Below are positions 23,000 to 33,739 of a stretch of 64,000 nt of DNA, piece after piece. A program made the position numbers and the translations under genes. How positions within the stretch are numbered: the first letter of the stretch is position 1; every line of letters starts with the position of its first letter. The notes below the pieces were generated by a model that saw only the letters and a list, made by a program, of their open reading frames with translations, had not been told where the DNA came from and did no database searches. Where the stretch lies: assembly GCA_002633005.1 (NCBI GenBank), contig NMRA01000021.1, forward strand, positions 778,706 to 842,705. Reading direction: 5' to 3'. Source of the DNA: Phoronis australis (lineage: Eukaryota > Phoronida > Phoronidae).

Positions 23000-24369
23000 T
23001 AGGCCTACTACTGCAATTATTATTGACTCTGGTTTAAAAAGTTAAGTGAAATCTGAAGTATGTTGGTTGTTGTTAAGCAAGGTTATCATGTCATTCGTAA
23101 GTCAAACCCTGTAGCTGTAGTACTGTACTAGTCTCTGCATTTAGCCAAAATATTTACAGATTACTCCAACCGTGTAGACACTCTAGGAATGATATATTTT
23201 CTAATTGTTGAAAGTCAATAGAGTTTGATTTTAGTCTGTATATTTTCTGTGTGGTATTAATTAGCTGAGTAATGCGACCATGTATTGTTTGATTTAAATG
23301 AAAGTAAAATCACAAAAAACCTGTTACCAGTTTTCTAAATTATCTGGATTAGAACAAACAATTTGAGCAAAAACTAACAGGCAAGCCCTGCCGTGTTAAA
23401 GCTCTTACTAAAGTAAACACTTAAGTTGGTTGTTACTAGTTCTCATAGAGAATATTGTACAGTATTATTCAGCATTCATATACTGTTGTGAGTTAATGAA
23501 CTTTGTGCCATTTAGTACGCATCTAGTTGTAATGACTTCCTTTGAGTTTAGCAAAAGTTCATAACATTGCTTCGCGAAATTTCTCTTGTAGTTGCGGTGT
23601 GTATGCTGTTGCTGTTCTACCTCATTAGCCGCTGGCTGAGACTCTGCAGTCGTATAGCATGATGCCAAAAGCTTGTCTTGCTGCATGAGTTCAATTTGGT
23701 ATGGTATAATCTGCGGCACTGGGGGTTTGTACGGAAACTTCTTCATGATAATGAGTCGCACATTCTCATGTGTTCAGTGTCCTGAAATTAAGTTGTGATA
23801 TCTGATGGTGATACTCTAGACCGGATCGGGATTTGCCTGCATTAGAATAATTAGGTCATTCTAATTTGGACAGTCTAGGCTCATGCTAACCATTTGCCAT
23901 CATTGGCGAGTTCTGAGTGGCACTGGGGACGGTATAGCTAAGTCCATTCGCCAACTTGGCGAATTATTTTGCAGCTTAACCATAAAAATTTATTTCGGGG
24001 AAACCTACTTGTGTGTCGACTCACTGTTAGTTCAAATCAAGTCGTGCGATGAACAGAAGACTGTTTTGCAGCAGCAAACGCAATCCAGTCTCTCAATAAC
24101 TTTTTACACTCACAACGTGGTGTGAGCGAGTCTGAAGTATTTTAATACCGTTGAAAAGTACACAGGGCATAAAACTGACCTGATTTGAGATATCTCAAAC
24201 ATGCAATATGAACTCAACCTTTAAATTTACTATTTTCATTTTACATGAATCTCTCCTTATTCTTTAAGTAACTTTACCAGTTTCAGCTCACAATTTGTCG
24301 GGTCAAATATTAATCGAGACTAGACACTGGTAGTTTTTTTCAAATCAAAATACGCAACCTGTCATATCT
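23000..24369. other. No recognisable gene before the gap
   Basis: A 98-codon minus-strand frame (23761-23465) has no ATG at its first codon, and the nearby TTTCAG acceptor would put a TGA in frame. I do not call it. The rest is short frames. Confidence 0.4.
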
Positions 24370-24938
24370 NNNNNNNNNNNNNNNNNNNNNNNNNNNNNNN
24401 NNNNNNNNNNNNNNNNNNNNNNNNNNNNNNNNNNNNNNNNNNNNNNNNNNNNNNNNNNNNNNNNNNNNNNNNNNNNNNNNNNNNNNNNNNNNNNNNNNNN
24501 NNNNNNNNNNNNNNNNNNNNNNNNNNNNNNNNNNNNNNNNNNNNNNNNNNNNNNNNNNNNNNNNNNNNNNNNNNNNNNNNNNNNNNNNNNNNNNNNNNNN
24601 NNNNNNNNNNNNNNNNNNNNNNNNNNNNNNNNNNNNNNNNNNNNNNNNNNNNNNNNNNNNNNNNNNNNNNNNNNNNNNNNNNNNNNNNNNNNNNNNNNNN
24701 NNNNNNNNNNNNNNNNNNNNNNNNNNNNNNNNNNNNNNNNNNNNNNNNNNNNNNNNNNNNNNNNNNNNNNNNNNNNNNNNNNNNNNNNNNNNNNNNNNNN
24801 NNNNNNNNNNNNNNNNNNNNNNNNNNNNNNNNNNNNNNNNNNNNNNNNNNNNNNNNNNNNNNNNNNNNNNNNNNNNNNNNNNNNNNNNNNNNNNNNNNNN
24901 NNNNNNNNNNNNNNNNNNNNNNNNNNNNNNNNNNNNNN
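24370..24938. other. Assembly gap (569 N)
   Basis: Undetermined bases. Apparent frames running through it are artefacts. Later exons of the gene starting at 22.84 kb could be hidden here. Confidence 1.
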
Positions 24939-25345
24939 CACCTGCCTGACGGACAACTCACTATGGAAGAAATCCCAAGCAATCAAGGTAATCTAATCTC
25001 TCAGAACACTTCGGCTTACCACGAATTCCTGCAATTTCTTGTTCTGATGACGTTTCCAAAGAGGTCTACAGGTTTCGGCTTCCTTGTTAGGTTTCTGATG
25101 TCTTTACATTTCCCGTTAAATTCAGTGTAAAAGACTATCTTCTTTGCCATGGTGTTGTCCTGTTCATTCACACAAACAAGATTGTCTCGGCATCTGCAAG
25201 ACCATGTAGAGTCACTGAGTAAATCTTTTGTATCGCTTTATCACGTTTCTAAAGTGAGATCTTATGCGTGCTTAAACTGTTAAATGCTTGCTTTTGAATG
25301 GCTATAGTATGTCTGAGCATGTGCAGATGAGTCATCCAGGATAGA

Positions 25346-25446
25346 GTTCAATAACGCTAAGACCTCGCTAAACAGCAAGACTTCGCGAGATTAAGCAAGA
25401 TATTACCGTGAATTTTCAATAAGAGCATGTGAGACGGCTACTGAAC
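25346..25446 (+). mobile_element. Inverted-repeat element GTTCAGTAACG family, copy a (degenerate)
   Basis: It starts GTTCAATAACGCTAAGACCT, passes through CAAGACTTCGCGAGATTA and ends CTACTGAAC. The internal sequence matches the copies at 26.65, 56.58 and 56.78 kb. The right arm is mostly lost. Confidence 0.6.
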
Positions 25447-25794
25447 TCTCTCTCCCTTGATGAACGCGTCAGTGTATGATTTGAAGACTTTTGATCTATT
25501 TTGGAGTCACGAAAAAGCTAGTCCTCGTTTTGATACCTAGAACATATTAATGATAACTGCCGACTAAATCTACGGCATGTAAACCCATTCTCTGTCAAAC
25601 GGCAGTTTTCATACTGGCGCTCTGTAGAGTAATGAGAGGACGAAAGTGACTTCGGCTCATCAATCCCTCCGGACTCAGATTTAGTGGACAGAAATTCAAT
25701 TACAACATTGTGGTTCATAAAGTTTAAAGTAGAGGAATAAATTCCACTGGTAGCACCTCTGATTGTTTAACCAGTTTAAGTTCACTATTTCAAT

Positions 25795-25995
25795 TTAGCT
25801 TTTTGACACAGGCTGGAATCGAAATTCTCCCACTTTTTCGGCCGCAGCCACTGGCTTTGTCGCAAATTGTTCTTCGCAGTGGCAAATGTATGGTACACGA
25901 TGTCCTTGTTCATCCGTTGGCGATTCTAAAGATTTGCCCCTTTCTCGCAAGGCATTAGTATGTCCAACCGCACAGCAGTGGAAATTTGGCGGCAT
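25795..25995 (-). pseudogene. Possible THAP relic
   Basis: The minus frame begins MPPNFHCCAVGHTNALRERG and goes on to SPTDEQGHRVPYI. CCAVGxTN at this position, and a P-T-D-E followed by an aromatic-I pair, resemble the start of a THAP domain in which the second zinc ligand is H and the SFxxFP core is damaged. The second half is not visible. It is suggestive because four clearer THAP relics lie in the same window. Confidence 0.25.
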
Positions 25996-26649
25996 TAGGA
26001 AAGTTGTTTATACCAGTAAGTTGAAATTTCCCGTCCGCATCACATGGGACCTGTAGGCGGCACTGAACGGCTGTCCACCAAAAACCTGATCGCCATTTGG
26101 CGGGATAGGGAATTTCAATATTTCGAAATTTAGCGATAAATCACTTAAACCGTTATAAAACTGGGCACGATGTGTAATCTTGTACTCTTCTTACGTGCGC
26201 ATTCAGGATATGTGCTCATTATGCAGGGCTTGAGTATGTTGTAAATTTAAGTAGATGACTGTCTAATAATAGCTTAGACTCGGTGGTCTGAACACGAAGT
26301 ATCGATTTTTACGCGAGTTTCTATTTCGAATCTACATGTAGGAGTTGTCAGACCAGACACTCATTTGCTTAGTCCATGAAACCTGTCGAAGGCACTTAAA
26401 TATAATGGAAAGTAACATGTTAAATGGTATTTTTAACTTCGGCTTTAATTCAAAGGCGGAATTAGGCTACATATGAAGAACCAAGTGTGGGCTTTTTCGT
26501 TATCATGAAATAAGTACCACAGACAGATCTCCGCAAGAAACTACTGTGATCACGTGCTTCCCTTGTAAATCATGCCGATACCGCGCGACGTCTTGCGTAA
26601 TCTTGCGTTTTCTCGAGGTTCTCGCGTCAGCGGAGGCACGCAAGGCGTG

Positions 26650-26781
26650 CGTTCAGTAACGCTAGGACCTACAGTAGCTAAAATCTAACCGAATTCACGT
26701 GTTCTCATTTAAATTACACGACAATATCTCACGTAGTCTCGCGAAGTCTTGCTTTTTATCGAGGTCTTAACGTTACTGAAC
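26650..26781 (-). mobile_element. Inverted-repeat element GTTCAGTAACG family, copy b
   Basis: It begins CGTTCAGTAACGCTAGGACC and ends GGTCTTAACGTTACTGAAC, so the ends are inverted repeats. Its interior is the reverse complement of copies a and c. It has no coding capacity and is of MITE size (about 132 bases). The sequence just outside its right end, GGAGGCAGGTTTGCAT, is shared with other copies. Confidence 0.65.
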
Positions 26782-27159
26782 AGGAGGCAGGTTTGCATGA
26801 TCATCAGCGTCCCGAACAACGTGATTACGGCGTTTTCAAACATGGCTCAGGGCCCTCTGGCTCTGAACTCTCAATTTCGTGCAAAAAGCACAATGCGTGT
26901 GGAGTGGCANACTACATTGAGATTTAAGTCTCCCGAAAAAAGTTGACGATCGGATAGTGTTTAAAAGTCTAATTCTAAATTTCTCCAGTTAGTGCACAAA
27001 TGAAGTAAAAGAAAGTAGTTCTGCTTGTCGCGTCAGCTGTTGGTATCATTATCTCGATTTATTACCCACAACGCGTGACTGGACAAAGCCTTTTCAAATT
27101 AGCCGGTGGAGCGTGAGACCCCTGAGGTCCCAATCGATTCCTCACGACAACTCCGCGTT

Positions 27160-27250
27160 ATGCCCCGGAACTGCCAAATGGAATCTGGAACAATTTTAGG
27201 GGGAGGGGCATGGCCTACCTGACCCCCTGAATCCGCAACTGGATGGTGCA
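27160..27250 (+). repeat. Dispersed repeat around CATGGCC, copy 1
   Basis: AACTGCCAAATGGAATCTGG, then AATTTTAGGGGGAGGGGCATGGCC. It matches 52500-52590 (plus) and the reverse complement of 46855-46970. Confidence 0.5.
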
Positions 27251-27948
27251 AATGACGACACTCTACACTATCGGTGATTGATCTCGGTGAACCAGATTTG
27301 TGCTTCATGAAAAACTACCAGCGTGGGACCCATTTCATAAAAGTGGCCTTAGACTAAGACAAAACCTTGGTCTTGCGATTCCACTTCGAAATTGCTAAAT
27401 AAAGGTTTAGACTCGAAATTACGAGAGCATCAATGTCTAAAAATAATCTATTGACATTGTCTCAGTAACTAGCAGTCATGCGTATACTCTCAGAGACTTT
27501 GCACTTTTGGTCAAGTGAGAATTACTTATTTATCAGAAGTAGTTGGTTGGAGCATAAGACCAAATTTATGTCTTAGGCTTAAGTCACTTTTCATGGAACA
27601 AACCCCAGGGAGACAATTTTCAATAACAAAAAGATATAACAAATAACAATAAAATATGTGATCTGAAGTATTATTGACAAAAGGTACCGTAGAAGATTAA
27701 TCAGTTTTATTTGTCTAAGCGTCTTGCTGAATGAGTCGTGAGTCTCGCTCTTACTTTGGGTGCGTAAGTCATTTTTGTGAGACAGAGCACGAGTTCACAG
27801 GCGCGTGAGCCGTGTTAAAGAGCAAAGAGCAACATGCATACCGTAATGCTGTAAGATTCACAGTCGCACCAGGTTGTTGCCGACGTTTTAAAGCATAGGA
27901 AAAATGTCCATTTATGTGTCGCCACAAATGTGGAGGTCTACCAATAGA

Positions 27949-28101
27949 TTATTACATGGCGAAGTCGTTATCTCCCGTTATCTAGAGCCCGAGTGGATTT
28001 TGTAGAATTATCACACTCGGGGATAACGCCCCTCGGCGATAATTCTCCAAAATCCACTCGGGCTCTAGATAACGGGGGATAATGACTTCGCCATGTAATA
28101 A
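27949..28101. mobile_element. 153-base foldback (snap-back) element
   Basis: Starting TTATTACATGGCGAAGTC and ending with its reverse complement, the whole 153 bases form one hairpin. The arms of about 70 bases pair with only a few mismatches around a loop near 28025. It has no coding capacity, and long near-perfect arms with a small loop are typical of foldback MITEs. A target duplication cannot be separated from the arm ends. Confidence 0.8.
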
Positions 28102-28821
28102 CATATATTTATCTTATTAAGAAACATCTGCAACAGTGTGCAGAAGGCTGCAACTGCAACACTTATACATTATATGGAGTAGACGTAACTCGATCAGACT
28201 AGAAGTGGCAGTTTCTCGGATTGGAAAGAACTGGCAATTCGCTATTGCTGCGACGCAAATAGCACGTGACAAGTCAACTCATTGGGGCTTGTCGCAAGCA
28301 ATAAGCAGCTGTCAGGTTTTCCAAGACCAGGAATCAAAACCTGACTTGAGTACCGAACACGATGAGACGAATGTGGTAGGCTAAGCGTTAACTCGAACTT
28401 TACGTTAATTGACCAAAAGAAAGTTCATAGCAACTTTGCGTGCTACTTTGACAGTGAAGCCTTCTTCCGTTCATTCTGTCCCTAATCAGTTGCGTGATCC
28501 AGCAGTCTTTGCGGTCACCGAGTGATCAAATAGAAGATTTTTTTTCTTAACGTCAAATGACAATGTGAAAGATTTTCAATTGATTGCCGGGATATGCTCT
28601 TCGATTTTAGCGAAAAGGGGCAACAATGTTTTGTAGTGATGCGACAAAAGACATGAATAAAGAAACTGCACCATCAGTAAACAAAACCACGTTGCGCAGT
28701 CATCAAACACTGAAAGCTCAACCGGAAAAGATCCGGGAAATACACTCGAACGAATAACACTAACTATGCAAAAGCGCAGATCTCCGTCTCAAAATAAACG
28801 ACATGTTTGACAATCAGTTAC

Positions 28822-29024
28822 CTGGGTTCTGTGCGATTACACGGGTCACCCTCCTCGCCAGCACACGCTTGACAGCAAGAACACAAGGGCATCATAACGA
28901 CCTGACACCCTGGTCTCAACGTAGGACAGTTTCTGGTGCGATCTGGAGTACAGGGCTCGCACGACAGGGCGTCAATTACTGGCAACGTCCCAGCAGCCAA
29001 AAGCAAAATTACACAGAACTGCAT
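28822..29024 (-). CDS. First coding exon of a secreted single IGFBP-domain-like protein (paralogue 2)
   Basis: The ATG at 29024-29022 opens MQFCVILLLAAGTLPVIDA, a signal peptide, then a cysteine-rich part C-x2-C, C-x6-C, C-x-CC-x2-CAGEEGDPC, the IGFBP N-terminal pattern. The exon has 67 codons plus two bases and ends AG followed by GTAACT at 28822. It shares the signal peptide, the LRPGCQVV core, the CAGEEGDPC end and the splice phase with the exon at 1.57 kb, and carries three more residues in the first loop. The two are clear paralogues on the same strand about 27 kb apart. The next exon was not found. The product is probably a small extracellular binding protein. Confidence 0.7.
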
Positions 29025-29116
29025 TACGTCAGTCGGCGTGAAGATGTGCCGGGATATCAAAACGTTGCGCCTTGTAGACAGTCTTGGCTTTGATGTAGTT
29101 AATTGGCATTATGGCG

Positions 29117-29123
29117 TTATATA
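29117..29123 (-). promoter_or_regulatory. TATA box of IGFBP-domain paralogue 2
   Basis: CTATATAAC on the minus strand, about 93 bases before the ATG. It matches the placement in paralogue 1, and both have a shared GCAATAGCC/GTAATAGCC word further upstream (29176-29197 here). Confidence 0.5.
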
Positions 29124-29199
29124 GAGTGTTTAAATTAGATAATAGAGTGACGATAATATCGGAGTAGATTTTTATTTGTAATTACCAGCAATAGCCGTA

Positions 29200-32030
29200 T
29201 CCGTTTGCTATTAATGGTTTCTTAATTGACGATTTATTTAAACAACCATACATGTGCAGTAGTTATTACGGTTTATAAAGCCAACAACGGAAAAAATGAC
29301 TTCGTTTGTAACGATAAGAAGCAGACTATCGGGAAATGTTATTGCAGCAAATGCCTGTTGTAGTCAATCGCAGGTGATAGAACTCTCGCTGTGGAATGCC
29401 AAATTCGACCTCACGCTGCTGAGGGTGCGCCGCGCATGCGTTGTATTCATTTGCATTCATTTGTTCCGGTGTTGGTTCTTGCTATGGAATTTACTGTCTC
29501 TAAAACTTTTTGCACCTCCGCCGTTTTTCAACCGAATTACATAAGAGTCCATCATTAGAAAGCCCTTTATCAGTTCTTGACAATGATTATACCAGAAGCA
29601 AACGATAGTAATTATTATGGTTAATTTTTTAATTCCAAAAACTAAGAACGCTCCCAAGATACGAAAAACATAAAATGATGTAGTAGTAGTAGCATAATAA
29701 AGAAAATGAACCAGATAGGTTAACTAAATGACAGGTTAGACCAGCTAGGAAAAAATTTCAATAATTCAAAAATTCTACTCTATGAAGACAAAGATGTTAG
29801 AATATGGATCCCTCACAGTTGCTGTGAATAATTTAGACAGGCATTCATCCAAAATTGTGCATCTTTTATTTAATGAACCTTGGGTGCTGTACATTACAAT
29901 TAAACTCTGCAGTAAAAATACAGGATGTAGTGATTTGTTTGTAATTTGCAAAAATGTGATCGACTAATTACTCCAACTATCTTTCTATCTGAAATTATCG
30001 GATAAAGATTTTCTAGTAAACTAAGAAGTGGGCAATCATCTACCACGTAGCTTTTAAATGTACCTTGGGTAGCTTATTTTCCATAGAAGTTTAGGAATAA
30101 ACTCGTTTCTCCAGGAAGTAAAAATTAGTTATCCTGATTCACGCAGTGTTTGTTACCGTAAACATTGCAACATGGATTTTACGACTGTTATGCTACTAAA
30201 GAGAGTGGACTCCAGAAAATAACAATATTCATGACAAAGAGACACCATTGTTTTGACACCAGTTGCACAGTTAACACGGTCATCATTCGAGAATGAACAA
30301 ATATGACAAATGAATTGAAAAGCAGAGGTCAAATGCCACTTCTTTCCCTAAAATACTGTAACACAATTTCAACAGACAAAATGTCTTGTTGAAAAGCTCC
30401 TGGTATGTAGTTTGATAGACTGTCGAAAGTGGCTTCAAGACTGGATCTGAAAAGATATCAGCGGCCAGACTATTCCCGGCATCCAGCCAGAGCCAAAGGT
30501 CGGTGTGTATAAAGAATATCAGTTTAATTGTTGGCTTTGTCGACTAATTTTGTTGAGGAATCGCTGGTTTTATGGAACCTTACCGACTACCTCAAGAGCC
30601 TAGCTTGATGAACAAAATTGACAAAATGAAAATGCAGTAATGAAATTAGGCTTAATTTTATTACTACAATACTCAGTCGAGCATACAGCCGGAAATTCAA
30701 GGCGCAGCTCTCGTGGCTAGTCTCGGGGACACAAACTCTAATAACAATACAGGTAGGTCGCGAGCGGGAGTTGGCAGCTTAGTTCTATACTAGGAGGTAA
30801 TGGTTTCTAGCGCTTTTTGAACTTAATTCTAATTATTGTACATTCTATTTATCGTTATTCTAATAATGTTAAAACATTCATGAAAACGGATTATTTCCAA
30901 TTTTAATTCACTTTCAACTTCATGGAATGATTCGTTGGCTGTGAATCTAACACTCCCTCATGCTGTATTTCATGTAGCTGTCCCCCGACTCATATTACAA
31001 ACATAAAACACCGAGAGTACAGAACATCTAAGCTAAAATCAATCTATTTCAATGACTTCATCCTGACGTTTCTCAGTATTATTCGTATATTAAACAATTT
31101 CTCTTAAGGATTACAGAGCAATGTTTTAGAGAACTGGATGGGAAAGTCGGTTCAATATCTGTTGAAAAGGCAAAACCGTGTTTGGTATCCCTTTAACTAA
31201 AGAATGCGCCTGTCATGGAAATTTTGCGAGGTATGGTCCGCTGTGTGAATTATTTTCTTGACATCTATTTGTATGAATGTCAAATGTCAGAAATCTGCAG
31301 TTTTTTTCAGTCTCGGTTGTCAAGGTCACTCTTGCTGGAATTCGCGTACAAATGAAGTGGCACCGTCTACAAATTTTGTACTCAAACAACTCCAAAATCA
31401 TACGCAAATTGTCAATCAAAAATCGCTCGACATTTAGAAACCATCAGCACTTATTTTTCTCAGTCATCTCACATTGCCCACCATAGCATACATTAAGATA
31501 AAGATGGCCTGGACATTTGGTAGTTTAGTTAATATCTAACAATATCTAATACTCTTTAAGTAGATGTACTATAATTGCCACTCTACCAAGGTATCCTCTC
31601 ACTGCAGTTTTTGAGACATGCTGCCCAAGACGTTATGAAAGTTGACAACAAAATTAATTGTGCACAATGTCCTTTGCAGGACAAAATCATCTAATCTGAA
31701 ACCCGTAATAGTTTGCTCAAACATCTTACTACATTTTCACAAGAAGACTGCGTAGTACTTTTGAGGACAAAATATGCTTTGTTAATGTTTTCTTCGCCTT
31801 AATCAATACACGTTCAGGAGAAAACTCATCACCTTGTAAATAATTTTACTTCGAAGTCGTTATTTTCATTTTTTATAATTTCTCAAATATCCCTCTTTTC
31901 ACATGAAGCTTCCATTAATTGCAATATTTTGATAATTAGTCTCCGCATAGCAATGAGCCGTCTCTGCAACTAGAACCAGGCCATCTGCAGACAGCAGTAA
32001 ATATCACTTTAAGTAACCAGTACTTACACT
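29200..32030. other. No recognisable gene
   Basis: AT-rich DNA with short frames on both strands, none with a recognisable domain or paired splice sites. No strong repeat was seen. Confidence 0.5.
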
Positions 32031-32039
32031 CCAAGCCTT

Positions 32040-32450
32040 TATATTTTGTGAATCTCTTTCCAAGTGATTACCAAACAAGGATAAGAGAAAGGGAGACAAT
32101 TGCTGTCTTGCTCGTACACCCATCGCACACTGGAAAAATCGAGATACCTAACCATCTCCCGGAATACCGCGAGACGAAGATTCGGAAATATTCATGTAAA
32201 AAACGTTTTTGTACTGTGTGTAATGACGAAATTGAAGATGGAATTCATTTCATGTTCAACTGTCCCTTTTAGAAAAACCTGAGAAAAACACGTTTTCAGG
32301 CAATAGTTCGAAACGGTTATAGAGATTTTGGAAACAAAAGATATTTTTTGGGGGGAAATGACAACAGAGACGGATAAAGGCATTGTAAATGCTACAAAGC
32401 TTTATCTTCGTCTGAAGCTTCGTATCAAATGAGTTATCACTGGTTGAATT
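32040..32450 (+). mobile_element. LINE C-terminal fragment
   Basis: The frame 32048-32272 reads NLFPSDYQTRIRERE, later GKIEIPNHLPEYRE and RFCTVCNDEIEDGIHFMFN before CPF. The C-x2-C-x8-H-x4-C knuckle followed by CPF is the typical end of CR1/RTE-like LINE proteins. Translation continues past one stop (KNLRKTRFQAIVRNGYRDFG) to about 32440, where a trinucleotide repeat begins, probably grown from the element tail. Nothing upstream of the last part of ORF2 remains. Confidence 0.65.
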
Positions 32451-32620
32451 ATTAATAATGATCATAATAATAATTACAACAACAACAACAAAAACAACAA
32501 CACCAACAACAATAAAAATAACTATAATGATGGTGATGATGAAGATTATAATGATATTCTTCTTATTATTATTATCATTATTATCATCACCATCATCATT
32601 ATTATTATTGATGTCATTTA
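32449..32620. repeat. ATA/ACA/ATT trinucleotide repeat tract
   Basis: Runs of ATA, CAA, ATG and ATT triplets. Open frames across it, rich in Ile, Asn or Leu, are artefacts of the repeat. Confidence 0.95.
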
Positions 32621-33739
32621 TTGTTCTTTTTGGATTTGAAGTGACTTCTAAGACCATGAGTGTGCTGGGTGTATTTGCAGAGATCAATGTCCCTGATGCG
32701 CCAAGGAATGGAAGGTATACATTTTCTCAAATTTCTTTAACTAGAGTTGCTCTTTATGTAAAACATTTCCATGTTTGCATATTAATGAGCATCATTGCGT
32801 AAACTAATTCACAGCAAATATGGTACGAAAAGCATCACATTCCTTACATGCTAGTATTGCTTCTGTGACAATCTGTCATACATTGACTTTTTCATTCCCA
32901 AGTAAACAGGTAACTCCTGAAAAAAAAACAAATGAAAGGAGTGCTGCTGCCGATTGGAAAACCGAAATGTAATTTTCAGCGCAGATAAATATACGATGTG
33001 ATGGCTTATAACAAAATGTTATCTATACAAGTCGTGAGTTTGCATTTTATCCTAATTAGTTTTTTAATCCGCATACTAATCAGCATTTTTTCATGTCAGT
33101 AAAACTGCATTTTTTGAACGGCAAAAATCAGACTTTGAAAACTGGTGACAAAGTTTGACATTCATGGTCATAAAAACTCATGTAAGGTTAGTCAGAAAAT
33201 GAAATTTGCAACTCATAAGTACACTTAAATTTTCAGCAGGGGAGAAAACTACGAGACCACGTTTCAGGCCAGTCACAAGTGGCAAGATGTGGCGTAACCT
33301 GCCTGCTATATCAGAATATATTTCAAGTTGATATTCTCAGTGTAGACACTTCTAACATTGAACTTTGATAATTGTTTTTTAAAAAACTTGTCTCTTATAT
33401 ATTTAGTGCTAAACGTGGCCCTCGAATTTGTGGATTTTTGTGATGTAGCCTTACTCTGACTGACAAGAGAATTGAGGCTACTCTTTTAGTTCAGAGATAT
33501 CACCTAAAATATATGATCTAATATCAACAATGCAATATCACAAAAATTTAAATTTCACTTTTGAGAACCCAATTTTCTAAACCACTCCGTGCTTTGTTAA
33601 ACTTTACCAATAGCACTTTAGGGTTCGAGATTACATGCACTTCCTGTCACTGCAACGAATATGGAGCAATTTCCTTCTTGTACATTTGGTCAATTTTCGT
33701 TACATAAGTGTGATCGCGGAGGAAATGTGACATTCATTA

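Noticed and set aside
23465-23761. 98-codon minus-strand frame that looks protein-like
   Set aside because: No ATG at its beginning, and the nearby TTTCAG acceptor puts a TGA in frame. No recognisable family.
24345-24986. Two long minus-strand frames of more than 200 codons
   Set aside because: They run almost wholly through undetermined bases and are artefacts of the gap.
32256-32802. Ile/Asn- or Leu/Ser-rich frames over 110 codons on both strands
   Set aside because: They translate the trinucleotide repeat at 32449-32620. A possible micro-exon VPDAPRNG at about 32.69 kb with AG and GT on either side looked like a fibronectin III start but is too short to support.
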